Part shown: positions 53,201 through 64,000 of the stretch, one piece after another
How the letters are laid out: each line of letters opens with the position of its first letter
How positions within the stretch are numbered: the stretch's first letter is position 1
Assembly (NCBI RefSeq): GCF_048128805.1
Contig: NC_136010.1
Span: 19,658,980 to 19,722,979 of the forward strand
DNA length: 64,000 bases
Direction of reading: 5' to 3'
DNA from: Centroberyx gerrardi
Lineage: Eukaryota > Chordata > Actinopteri > Beryciformes > Berycidae
Position numbers and translations under genes: made by a program
The notes under the pieces: model-generated
The model's input: the letters and a program-made list of their open reading frames with translations, nothing else
The model's database searches: none
Told to the model about the DNA's origin: nothing

Positions 53201-56200
53201 ACTGAAAATTTGCATACTGGTATTTACTGTGTGCTGAATAAAATCTGATGTAGTTCAATTATAGCTGGTCGTTTTGGGACCATTATAGTTATTACAGCAC
53301 CTGTATAGTATAACTCAAATTTCTGAGTAGAGGAATGAGACTGGTGTATATGTTCTTGTTTTGAACACAACATGATGACATGCAGCTCTAATAAAAATTG
53401 GTGCACCTGAGAATTGTGGGAATCAGTAACAGTACAAAAAGATTGATAGTTTAAGTATTGTTACTATAGATCTTATTTATGGAAGCAAAGGGCTTAAAAT
53501 TGGCATAATTGCATATTTTCTTGTTATGAATAAAATCAAATACAATATAATTTTGTGCGAAAGCCATTGCAGCTCGTCACTAAAGGCTAAATATTAATCC
53601 AGTAAATAAACAGTAAATGGTTATCTTTTGATTAGACAGCTGTACATTTCCATAATTGCATAGTTTGCATACTGAATAATACCTGATAAATTGCATTACT
53701 GACCAGATATTACACACCCTTATAGTGCCACCTCAGGTGCCTAAAATGCCACCAAAAATCAATATTTGGGCTTTAGCTGGTGTTATGGGGCTTTGTAAAT
53801 TCCAAATAAAAACATATTGTCATATGTCAAGAACAACTGGAGCACCGTTTTACCTCATGTACAAATGCACATGGATGCCACTAATACACATCAATTCTTG
53901 GATTCTTTGACTTTTTATAGCTGCCTTGACAGTTGTTGTGGGCCCAAATAACAACAGAAACAACAAACAAACAGAAACATCACTGTCTATCTCTTGAGTG
54001 AAGCACAGCACCAATCATTAGTGAGGTAGGGAGACAGATTAAGTGACAGCAGTCTTCTCCCACACATGAAAAAGCCTTTTATTGAGAATTCAAACAGGTG
54101 TCATCCTGGTTCCTGAGAGGAAAAACGAATGACAGGCTACTGGGCCGTAAATAGCAGAGCAGACGATGGGAGATTGGCCATATGTCCACTGTATGTGTGA
54201 GCGCCAGCTACACTGGCTCGGTTTGAGATAGGATTCTTTTGGGAACATCCCAGTAAAAGCTCCTCTGGGACAGAGATGGATTCGACTACAACATCCGTTC
54301 ACTCAATTTTGGTCAGTTAAAATGCTTAACAGTGCACTTGTCTCCTCTGAGGTTTGGATATATTAAAATGGCAATTTCACTGTGTGTTATCTGTCACTGC
54401 TAAGCAATTAGCTGACAATCAAAACATTGTTGAAATTGGCAAATCATCGTTGCTAGGACACACACGTCAAATACAGTGAGAAAGCATCAAATGATCCAAA
54501 ATGCTGTCAAAGCATGATTATCATTTTGAAATTAATATTTCTGTACCTCATTAGCCCTCTTCATATCCCCTCAATGCCTATTCACTACCAAGAGAGTGCA
54601 AGGCCTCGAGACTCCTCTGTATGTATGTGTGTGTGTGTGTGTGTATGTGAATGTGTGTGTGCGCGCGCAGGCAGGGATAGGGGCATTCTCCAAGGAGCAC
54701 ACAGCTCCATCTGGGCCAAAGTAATTGGTCTGCTATTCATATTCAGCAATGTAATAGCCTCAAGCTATTCATACAGTCACACATGAACTAGTTACACTGA
54801 GGACAATCAAAAGATGGGTTGACCCAAGTGTCACAGTTTTTCAGGAGGGGTTACATGTACGACACAGTGAGAAAATGTAACCTGGTTTGATGGGATGAAC
54901 GAGGAGATAACATTTCTGAAGATAAATCCTCTGCTGATAGCATCTTTCAAACATCAACTTATCCACAGGCTTCCAGTCTGTGCAGCACTTAGCAGGGAGA
55001 TTTACGATTCCTGTACTGCAAAATTAGATTTAACAGCAACGCTAGATTACAGTTTTGGTACTAAACAAGTATGAAGGTGAAAAAGAGTAAGAAACTCGAG
55101 TTGTGCGAGTTGGAGTCAGTGAATCTTGCATTATGATGAACTGCCATTAATAGAACCTGCTTGCACTTTGAATAAGAATCTGCCCTCCTTTCCCTGGAAA
55201 AGGCCTACAGCGCCCCTGCTCTCTGAAACGTATGCAGTGAATCATCAATTACAGTGGCAGCTTATGGTGAGTTATTATCCTCTTAGAAATAATTATGTTA
55301 AAGTTCCAAAGGGTTGTGAGCGCAATGATAATAACATACACCCATAACGCTTACACAATAACACAGGCACAGTATTTGCACCTACACATTTTCTTGGCAG
55401 CCGCCGAACACAACATGAATAAATTGTATCTATTTCACCATTAATAAACCTTCTTGTGGGGAGCAGTAAAATTACTATTCCTCACTGCCATCAATGTTAT
55501 GTGACTACTGTAAAGTCTCACGCTGTAAAGTCAAGCTGCCACCCATGTTTTCCCCGTGTAAAAATGCCTGTAATTACCTACGTAATGGAAGAAAGCACCC
55601 TTCATCATCTGATCATTCCTCAACAAGATAAATATGGTGGTCAAGGCATTTAGAGACAAATGCTATCCTCTTGGTCGCGAGGGTTTGGAGTGGTTTATTT
55701 ATCATGGTTTGAAGTGGTGTCTGAGTCTAACCAAAGTACTGATTATTCAGAGTGAAGAGGAGCTGCCAGCCCATTACCTCCCGGAAAATAACAATGTGAA
55801 CACCCGCCTCCCTGGCCTTTCCCAATGTAGTCTGTCAGAGCTTGTCAGCTGCAGCACCATTCATTCAATCTCAACAAGCAGCGTGCTCCAGTATTCATTC
55901 CCTGTCCTGCACTATCTCTCTCCCTGCGCCCCCCCCCCCCCCCCCCTCCTCTCTCTTAGTTTCACTCTCCCTACACTGCCTCGCATTAGGTCCCAATGTC
56001 TTGCAGGTTGCACCCCCCCACCCCCCCACCCCGCCTCACCCTCTCCACCCCTCCCACCCTCCCTCACTTCCTCCCATTCTGCGAGCCTCCGCTGCTCCAC
56101 CCCTCCACCCTACTTGGTCCCGATGAGCCATTGTGAGATTCAAGCAGATGGATGGGGAACAAAGGGGTGAGAGGGGGGCCCCCTCTGCCTGTCCCCCTTG

Positions 56201-56500
56201 TATCACTGCCAACCAGGCTCTGGGTAATCTTCTCAAGCTTTCACGGCAGAGCAATGAATAACCTCAGCCTCCTCTCTGAGACCCAGGCTCCACCGCAGCC
56301 GCCCCCTCTTATCTCACCCTCTGCAGACTCGCCAGGGCCGGCTGCTCCCCGGATAGCATCTCTCACCCTCGCTTTCTACTCACTGTCTCTGTCCTCCACA
56401 CCCAATCAGGGTTTTTTTTTGTTTCTCGGGGCGTGTTACAAGGCCCGGAGATTAATTGGGGCTGTGGCTGGATGACATCTGGTCCCAGCTTCATAAAAGT
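50231..56500. other. Gene-free region, part 2
   Basis: No gene seen. It contains TG tracts at about 50240-50290 and 54618-54662 and a long pyrimidine-rich block at 55910-56110. Around 54700-54790 and 55640-55850 the sequence is unique, balanced in composition and rich in TATTCAT/ATTA-type words, as in conserved non-coding elements. Conservation could not be tested. Confidence 0.35.
55910..56110. repeat. Pyrimidine-rich block with C homopolymer
   Basis: The plus strand is almost all C and T, with a run of 18 C at 55929-55946 and further C runs near 56010-56030. Proline/serine frames across it are compositional artefacts. Confidence 0.85.
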
Positions 56501-59500
56501 CTGGGTCCTTGAGGTCTGCCGGGTTTATAATGAAGTGTACATAAGTTAATTTTCTCATCAACAGAGCGTTCATCAGAGCTCCTTCAATAGCCATTTCAGC
56601 ACTTATCAGGGAATACTTCTCAAAACATTTTGGTAAATTTGATTACCAATACTCCGAACCGCTAACATAAACTGCGCATTTGTATAAAACATGTTTACCA
56701 GTTCACAGTACCATTTAAAAAAAATAAAATCTGTTTACTAGTTTAGCAGTACCATGATAAACGTAACAGAAAATACATTTTGTAACGTCAAATGGTCAGT
56801 ATAACCTATGTTTCCCAAGATCAATTCCACTTGTCAATTTTAATTCCTTGATGAAATATACTATTAGCAACTAGTGTAGGTTTGAATCAACGAGTTCTCT
56901 GTGAGCAACTGAATACTGGACTATAACATTTCCAAGTCTATTTGCATTTCGTTATAGCTCAGCATAGAGGCTCTAGAGTCTATGATTTGAGCTATATGCC
57001 ATGCCAAAAACAATCCACCTGCGCTGCTTTACAGGCACAGCCCAACCATTCCACAGCTTCCTTGCACGGCCCTGTTAAAATATTGAGCATGTACTTAAGT
57101 GCTATTTGGCCAAGTGTCATTTAGGCTGAAGGGCTCTCCATCCACAAAGGACATCTTGAAGTGACTGGATCAGAGCTGGTAGTGAACCACAGAGGAATAC
57201 ACAGGTGTTGAATTATTTACTTTGAATTAAATATTTATACTTTTGTCTCGCTAACTACTAACTAAAACTAGGCGGTGAGGCTACAACTAAATCAAGAGAA
57301 CAGAAGCCTTGGTGATGCATCATATAACATTTGTGCAAAACATCTTTTACTAGTACAGTACTTACCAAATTGTTATTTGAGATCATTATGATAGGATTTA
57401 CTGTAGTTTGAGATCATCATGATAGGATTTACTGTAGATGTTAACAGAAATGGAACAGGTCTTTAATTTGTGTATCAGTACAGGAATGAAAGGAGCATAA
57501 TGTAATTGATGTTTCACTGACCCATTCATCAATGAACAATCAACAGCTTCTTTGATCTGACATTTATCAACATTTATGTAACATGATTTCAATTCAGATT
57601 TCATAATAAAAGCTGCCTGGACCAATTTTCAATTTCAAAATGTTCACATTATTCTTATGTGCCACACCTAGTGTATGCTTGTGTGGTTCATTTTGAATAA
57701 TAAAAATAACTAACTAATGTGCCAAAACTGTCAAAAACAAAGTGTCAAAAACAAAATTGCTATCACTCATTCCTCAAAACTCCTGGTCCTCACCTATATT
57801 AAGTATATTAAGTGTATTACAGTGAAAAAACTATAGGGAACATAAACAGAAGCAGAATTTCGTATATCACTTGTTATATTACTTTTGTTTACATTGGCAA
57901 CTGGCATAGATTTGAATCAGTGTTTACCGTGAGCCTTGCAATTGAATCACAGTGTTAAGATCGCAACATTTGCATCCTCTCTTTTCTTCTAATAGTGGCT
58001 GACCGCTGTGCAGATTCTTTTTTCACTATGAATGTATGAAAACTTCTAAAAACCTTCTGCAGTGTTTCTTGACACTTTCAGTCTATTGTTAATAGGAGTG
58101 ATCAGCTGAATGCAAATTGTGCAATACCTTGTGTGTAAAGTCCACACGTGTGTGTTTATCCCTCCATACACAGTGGTGACATTTTGTGATTAAGTTATAG
58201 TTATATTGGCTTTTGGAAACCGCTGACCTAAATCAATAAGATTAGCCTATGATTAATGATGGACACTTAATCCTTTGTTCAAGTTGAACAGTTCAAATAA
58301 TTGTAGCTGGGGAAGTGAAAAACCTCACCAGGCCTTCACTCTCGCCTCTTCAACCACCTGCTATTGCATCTTATTACAAGACTACAGTGCTGAAAAATAG
58401 CCTGTTAACTAAATAACTGTGTATTGCACGCTCTTATCCTTTGTCCTTTCAAAAATGCCAAATAGCGCTAGTGCGTCACATTGACACAGATAAAATGTTG
58501 ACAGGATACAAGTGCTTCAGCGACCCTAACGTGATATGAAAGGCCAAGCGAGTTCCTATATGTGCAAGGCCTTCTCTCTTGTACTGCAGTGAGAATAACA
58601 GCAGGGCCAATTATGAGGAAATTTGTGGATGGGACAAGAGAGCAAATCACACAGATTTTGGATCAGACAAATTCTGGTATTTATAGGGGATGATTACAGA
58701 AGTAATAACCTTTTGCTAAATGTCATATTATTATTCAAATTTAGCAACTTAGTAATTTTTAAATGCAATTTTCCACACTGCATTAATGAGAGAAGAAATA
58801 ATATCACTGTAATGTGTAACCACCCACTGGTAACCATGTTACATGAATGTGTAACAAATCTGTTAGAAATGTTTTTCCTTTATGAATGTGTCACAAAATA
58901 TAATAACATCATGGGCGTTTCACAAATGTGCTATTTCTGTTACCTGCCAGAGGAAGATACATTCATGTGTCATATGAAGGGAGCTACCGTCAGAGGTTTA
59001 TGGATACATGAAAGACAATGAAGAACATAGAAATGCAGCCTATTTTCGTCTAAAAGGGTTTGCTGGAATATCAGACATCATCGCATGACACGTTAGTCAG
59101 AGATTGAACAGTTGTTTATGTATAATCCCTTTGTTGCTGCAGGAGCACATTCTGCGGTCGAACATGCTCTCCTCTGTCTCGGTTGAGAAGCTGACCTGTT
59201 GTGCAGAGATGTGCATATTTACTCTATTCATAGGATCCACACACCCCACATGCTACAGGCACATATTCATTACTAAGTAGCCTGTGGCGACTGTCATGTG
59301 CAGACAATGGCTAGAGACAAAAACAGTGCATCTACCACACGGGGAATCTTCCACACTTGTAACCACGCTATAGCAGCAGCATTCCCAAGTAGCGTGTTTT
59401 TTTTAATCATATTCACATAATCTTTGAGATTGAGAGTCGTATTTGGAATCATAGATAAGCCTCCTTATGTTGCTCCGATATTACTGCAAATGAGCATGTC

Positions 59501-62500
59501 TGAGAAATGTAACACCTTGCACAGACTCTTGCATTTTAATTTCTGTGGCATCTGTGACCAGTCCGTCGTGTCCCTAACCCCCTCGGGGGACCCCCAACCT
59601 ATCTGCAGCAGACCCCAAAACCCAGGAGGGGGGGAGCAGGGACACATTTGATTGATGATGGTGTGAATTAAACAGAAAGAGATGGAGAGAATCCTTTTAT
59701 CAGGCCAGAAACACGAGTGGATTAAAATGTAGTTGTACAACCCCTCTGTATAATGCAGCAGCCTGGCCGCATATCACTAGGCACCAGAAGCCAAGATGAG
59801 AGCCACCCTTCATTACTGCCCCCCCGAAACTTTGCTGAACCAGGAAAAACAGGACTGAACATGTGGTAAACGCACCGAACAGCTCCAGATCATCATCACA
59901 TTATTTTCTGATAAGAAAACCTTTTTCCATTCCAATATTTGGACAGATCCTGTCTTCTCAGTCACATTATTATTTTTTTTGTTCATTTAAATTTTGGCAC
60001 TGAGCATAATAAACCCGTTTTACTTGTTACAAGAGAAGAAATCATGACAAGTTCAAATAGATATTTCCAAACAATCTGACAGTAATAGTGGGTGTATTAA
60101 AATAAAAACATGAAAATTTCATAACAGGAAGTTACATTTCTCTGGAGACAGTATTTTGCTCTGTCTGCATTATAAGCTTCATGCTACATAACCAGCCAAG
60201 TAGTAGCCCTTGATTGTCCTTAAATAGCGTCATTGAGGCAAGCCCTCCATGATCACGTCTGAAGCTTTAATGGACCTGCAGCATGTCTCCGTCTGGCAGT
60301 ACCCTCTGTGCCTGACTCCATGGCTGCTCTGCTGATGTTTTGTGCCACTGCATAATTTATTGCCCTCTTTGCAGGCCTCTTCTTGCACATCCCCTACTCA
60401 TGGGGCAGGTGAGAGTTCAGCTGTTTAGTTTAACACATCACTGAGAAGGGCCCCGGACCTGGTTCCACCGCAGCAGACCCCACATGTGACAAATGCAATT
60501 AGAGGGAAATATGCAATTACTGCAATCCCCACTCTCTCATGCGGCCAGACAAGGACAATTTGTCAACGAGGCCCCAGCGGTATCTCCTGAGCCTGGATGG
60601 GGAACTGCAGGTACCATTGTCCCTGCCTCCCCCTCCAGCGCTGGCCTGTGGTGTTGGATGGCCCGTGGCCCCAGGGAGACCTGGCAGAGGAAGATGTATG
60701 GCCAGAAAGGCACACAGGGTTCAATAATCAAAAACAAACCCCTCGCCTTTGACTGTTTTCCACTGTAGACCACAGGGAGGCTGCGGTGTGTTTACTACCG
60801 GCCACAGGGGAGAGGCACAGAGTGCAGTAGGGCAAAGTTTACAACTGTGACATAGAGAAAAGATAGGAAATGGCTGTCAAAATTTCACCCCATACAGATT
60901 ATAATGAAGAGAATGATTTAGCCTTGTATGTTCACGTCCGTCCAGACTGAGACACTTGTCTGAAGTGTTCAACACTGGCTGACATGTGGAGTGCACGACC
61001 TGCTGCAGGCCTTTATCCCCAGTTTGAATGGACGTGATAGATAGAACTGGAGCAATGGGGGCAAAGACCATGACAATTTGAGCACTGACCTGGTTTTCAC
61101 TGTAGTCATCATAAAACACAGAGCCAGGCTCCCGGGGACATGTAATAACATCAGGCCTTTGGTGTAATTCACAATCTCAGTGTGTGGCAATATCGCAGAA
61201 CCCATTACATTTGCCTTATAATTTGCCGTCGCCCCAGCGAGGGATTCAGGTGACTGCGGTCCCCGTTAATGGAGTTCCAGGGATAAGGACAGGTCTGTTT
61301 ATTAGCCACATGCGGTCAAGCGTGGCAGGAACAGCTGAGCGCAGGCAGGTGTCAGGCCCTGCGAGGGCTCAGGCACCACTGGCAGGCCTTGGCGCTCATT
61401 TCACGCACGTTATCGTCACACTAGCTATGTTGGAAAAGGAGGTCGCCGGGTGCACGGCAATATAACTGCTGAGTGATGAGGTTTCCTCAGAGTCACAGTG
61501 GTGTGTACCATTACTGGCAATTTGGTTTGTTTGTGAAAATCAATGAGTCATCAGCGGTTTTGTTTTTAGTGAAGCTGGAGGAGGTGAACTATAAAAGGAA
61601 TATCTGGTTTTCTTTTTTTTTTGGAGGCTACATGTGCCATCTTACATAAATTGGAATAGATCCAGCGCACACCAAAGAATTTGGACTCAATCTTACAGTA
61701 TGCCTATCAAAATGTAGTCAATGATAACTGAACATTTTATTAGGACACAAAAATGAAAAGATCACACATGCCAACACTGCAAAGAAAGGTTATCTCTTCC
61801 AGCATGTGTGCTAGCAGACATTTACAGAGCCTTGAGGAGAAAATGAACTTCAAATTAAAATGTCTATTTGATGCATTATCCTAATAGGGACGGATGGGAG
61901 AAGAGAACTCTATGGTGCTCTCATCCCTCAGCCTGGGGGGACAGACTTGGGGAGTTGTCATTACCAACTTAGGCCATCAAGATGAGCCTATTGGGAGGTG
62001 GATTCACAGAGATTGTCTGCTGTTTTGACAGGTGTCTGTGCTGGTTAATTTATCAGGCAATTACAGAATAAATGGAACTATCTTTACTTGGGTAACCTGA
62101 TTGATCCTGCATGAAATTACACAACAAACGGTTTCTTGTTAGAGTCACTATTGAGTATTGGGTCGAGTATTGAAAATAAGATCAGAATAACAAAATAAAC
62201 CAATTTATTATCCACCTCAACAAAGTTTTGAAGCATAAAGGATGAGTACCCAATGATCCTGCCTTGTAGTACGTGGGTTGCTCATTTCACAGAGACTGCT
62301 TGGCTTGTAAGTTGCATTTATGAACATTCAGTGTAACACTATGTCTACTATCTTGAATTAAAGAGCTTGTCCTCATGAAAAACCTTCCACCCCTTTCACA
62401 GGAGAGGAGTAGCACAATGTGACAGGAAGTAGTAAAATTAATATCTGACAAAGAATTGATAATGGCTTATGAAGACTGACAGCTTCGTATTGTCTCTGCA

Positions 62501-64000
62501 CTTTTCAGTCTGTTCAGCACAGCCATTATCGATGGGCCAGACAGCAGACGGATAGGCAGCCTTTATGTACCCTATATAAAGTGTGACCCAGGAGCCAGGG
62601 CTTTCTGAAAGTGTGCCAACTTGGACATGCTTCCAGCAATAGTCATGCTTCTGCCAGCTGCATCATCTGTGCCTGCACAAAAGCATGCCCTTTGAAAAGC
62701 GCGCAAACACACACAAATGCAACGATGCGTGGCGCACATGCATCAGTGTGCAAACGTGCATGCTCACACTATTACGCTTTATTCACAGTTAGATACCCAA
62801 TGAAAATGAATATCAGGGTTTTTTTTCTTGATTGGGAAATAAAATGAGGTTTCTTCTGAGTGGGCTTCACGATGCATTGTGAGAATTTTTAATTTTCCTC
62901 ACAAGCCTGCACTTTCTTAAGACAGAAATCTTGCACAAACATTAAAAGCAGTGTAACACTGAGCCTAATCTAAAAAGATTCAAGGTGAAATCTAAGCATG
63001 CAGCACCAAATGTGGCAGAAGCAACAGAGCTCATCTGTCCTCTAGCAAAAGACTCACTGTGAGTCATACCAAGTGCACACATCACTGTAGAGACACTCAA
63101 TTATGATTCAAATCTCCATAACGGGGCAATAAAGCCATTTGTCATGTGACCATCTGCAGTGCATCTCCTCTGATTCTGCCTGAATATACTTAGTCTTTTC
63201 ACACTGAAAAGAGGAAAGTGTGGAACGTGTGGATATATTAACGTCAGCCTCAAATCTTAATCACCACACTATCGGTGCTGTGCCAGTGAATGAATTGCAT
63301 TTTCTGTAAACTTTGTCCCCTCTTGAAAATCTCCAGAAGCAGGGAGACAAATATAAAAACCCTGCAGAGTCATGGACCAGGAGTCTTTGTTTTACCTGGG
63401 GTTATTCTGCTCAGATTTAAAACAATGTGTGAAGGGAGAGAGCAACACCAGTTTAGTCCCAGCACCATAATTATCGCCTGCTTTCGTCTCTCAGGGATGT
63501 TCATGGACAAGGGCCTCATAACAGGTGACAGAATGCCTGCCAGCCGCCCCCAGTTCCCCGCCCCCACCCCAGAATGGTGACTATTATAAACCAAAAACGT
63601 ATGCTCTCAATATATATGCAAATGATGCTTGGTCCCAAGGTGAAGTTCGCAGAGCAGCAACGCCGCTTGCCTCTGTTTTGCTCATTTGCAAAAATGTTGG
63701 GAGTAACAAAGACCACAGGAAATTGAAAAATTGTTACTAAGTATTAGAAAAAGCAATCATTTTCCCCAGGCAGCCTAATCCCATGGAAATTGATCTCACC
63801 TCTCTCCCTGACATGCACCGGTAGGAAAAACACATAAGAGGAAAATGCCTTTCTCAATGTTGCCTGATGGAAAATTTGTTTGGTTGCAGATTTCTTCATT
63901 TTATTCATAAAAGCACGCCTTATTTGGTGTCAGGGACCGGTCTCTTTGTTTGTCCCCTCGGCTGCAAACAGGTGTACTGAATCCTCAAAAAGAAAATGAG
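56501..64000. other. Gene-free region, part 3
   Basis: No gene seen to the right edge. A 31-base tandem duplication lies at 57376-57437. Unique, mid-GC stretches near 58480-58620 and 60200-60780 could be distal enhancers of a gene outside the window. None of the frames (for example 58623-59021 or 60493-60768) shows a domain or splice-compatible partner. Confidence 0.35.
57376..57437. repeat. 31-bp tandem duplication
   Basis: Two copies (57376-57406, 57407-57437), beginning TTTGAGATCAT and ending GATTTACTGTAG, differ at one base. Confidence 0.9.

Noticed and set aside
55634-56170. 178-codon open frame
   Set aside because: Half of it is proline/serine from the pyrimidine-rich tract. No domain, no splice partner.
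58623-59021. 132-codon open frame, Cys and Met rich
   Set aside because: AT-rich sequence with no homology I recognise and no gene context; the length is within chance for this composition over 64 kb.

Overview
The window is nuclear DNA of a ray-finned fish, probably a teleost. The evidence is short introns with GT-AG borders, abundant TG/CA microsatellites, degraded fish-type LINE fragments, a hAT MITE, and vertebrate genes with fish-like protein sequence. The species cannot be named from the sequence.

Layout. (1) 0-6.6 kb, minus strand: klhl12, 11 coding exons giving a 564-residue Cullin-3 adaptor, plus a probable 5' non-coding exon. (2) 6.95-14.9 kb, plus strand: ptpn1 (PTP1B), 9 coding exons and 437 residues, head to head with klhl12 across a few hundred bases. 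(3) 14.9-25 kb: intergenic sequence with a degraded LINE, hairpins, a long TG tract and kappa-B-like palindromes. (4) 25.6-26.5 kb, minus strand: single-exon cebpb, with TATA box and a short upstream ORF. (5) 28.7-35 kb, plus strand: peds1 (tmem189), 6 exons and 275 residues, with a long probable 3' UTR carrying a hAT MITE. (6) 35.3-38.3 kb, plus strand: ube2v1, 4 exons and 147 residues. (7) 41-45.5 kb, plus strand: slc52a3, a riboflavin transporter of 448 residues in 3 coding exons. (8) 45.5-64 kb: no gene recognised. This stretch holds simple repeats, pyrimidine-rich tracts, small tandem duplications and moderately complex unique sequence.

ptpn1, cebpb, peds1 and ube2v1 form the block known from human 20q13.13. 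klhl12 and slc52a3 are, from memory, not next to that block in human.

The genes act in different processes: COPII/Wnt ubiquitination, tyrosine dephosphorylation, bZIP transcription, plasmalogen synthesis, K63-ubiquitin chains and riboflavin uptake. They do not form a pathway. The most informative finds are two. First, the exon phases would allow an in-frame Peds1-Ube2v1 (Kua-UEV) fusion transcript. Second, cebpb has a uORF placed so that it could control alternative translation starts. I did not find a clearly new biological system. All exon borders were read by eye from splice signals and conservation, and every CDS length closes in frame.
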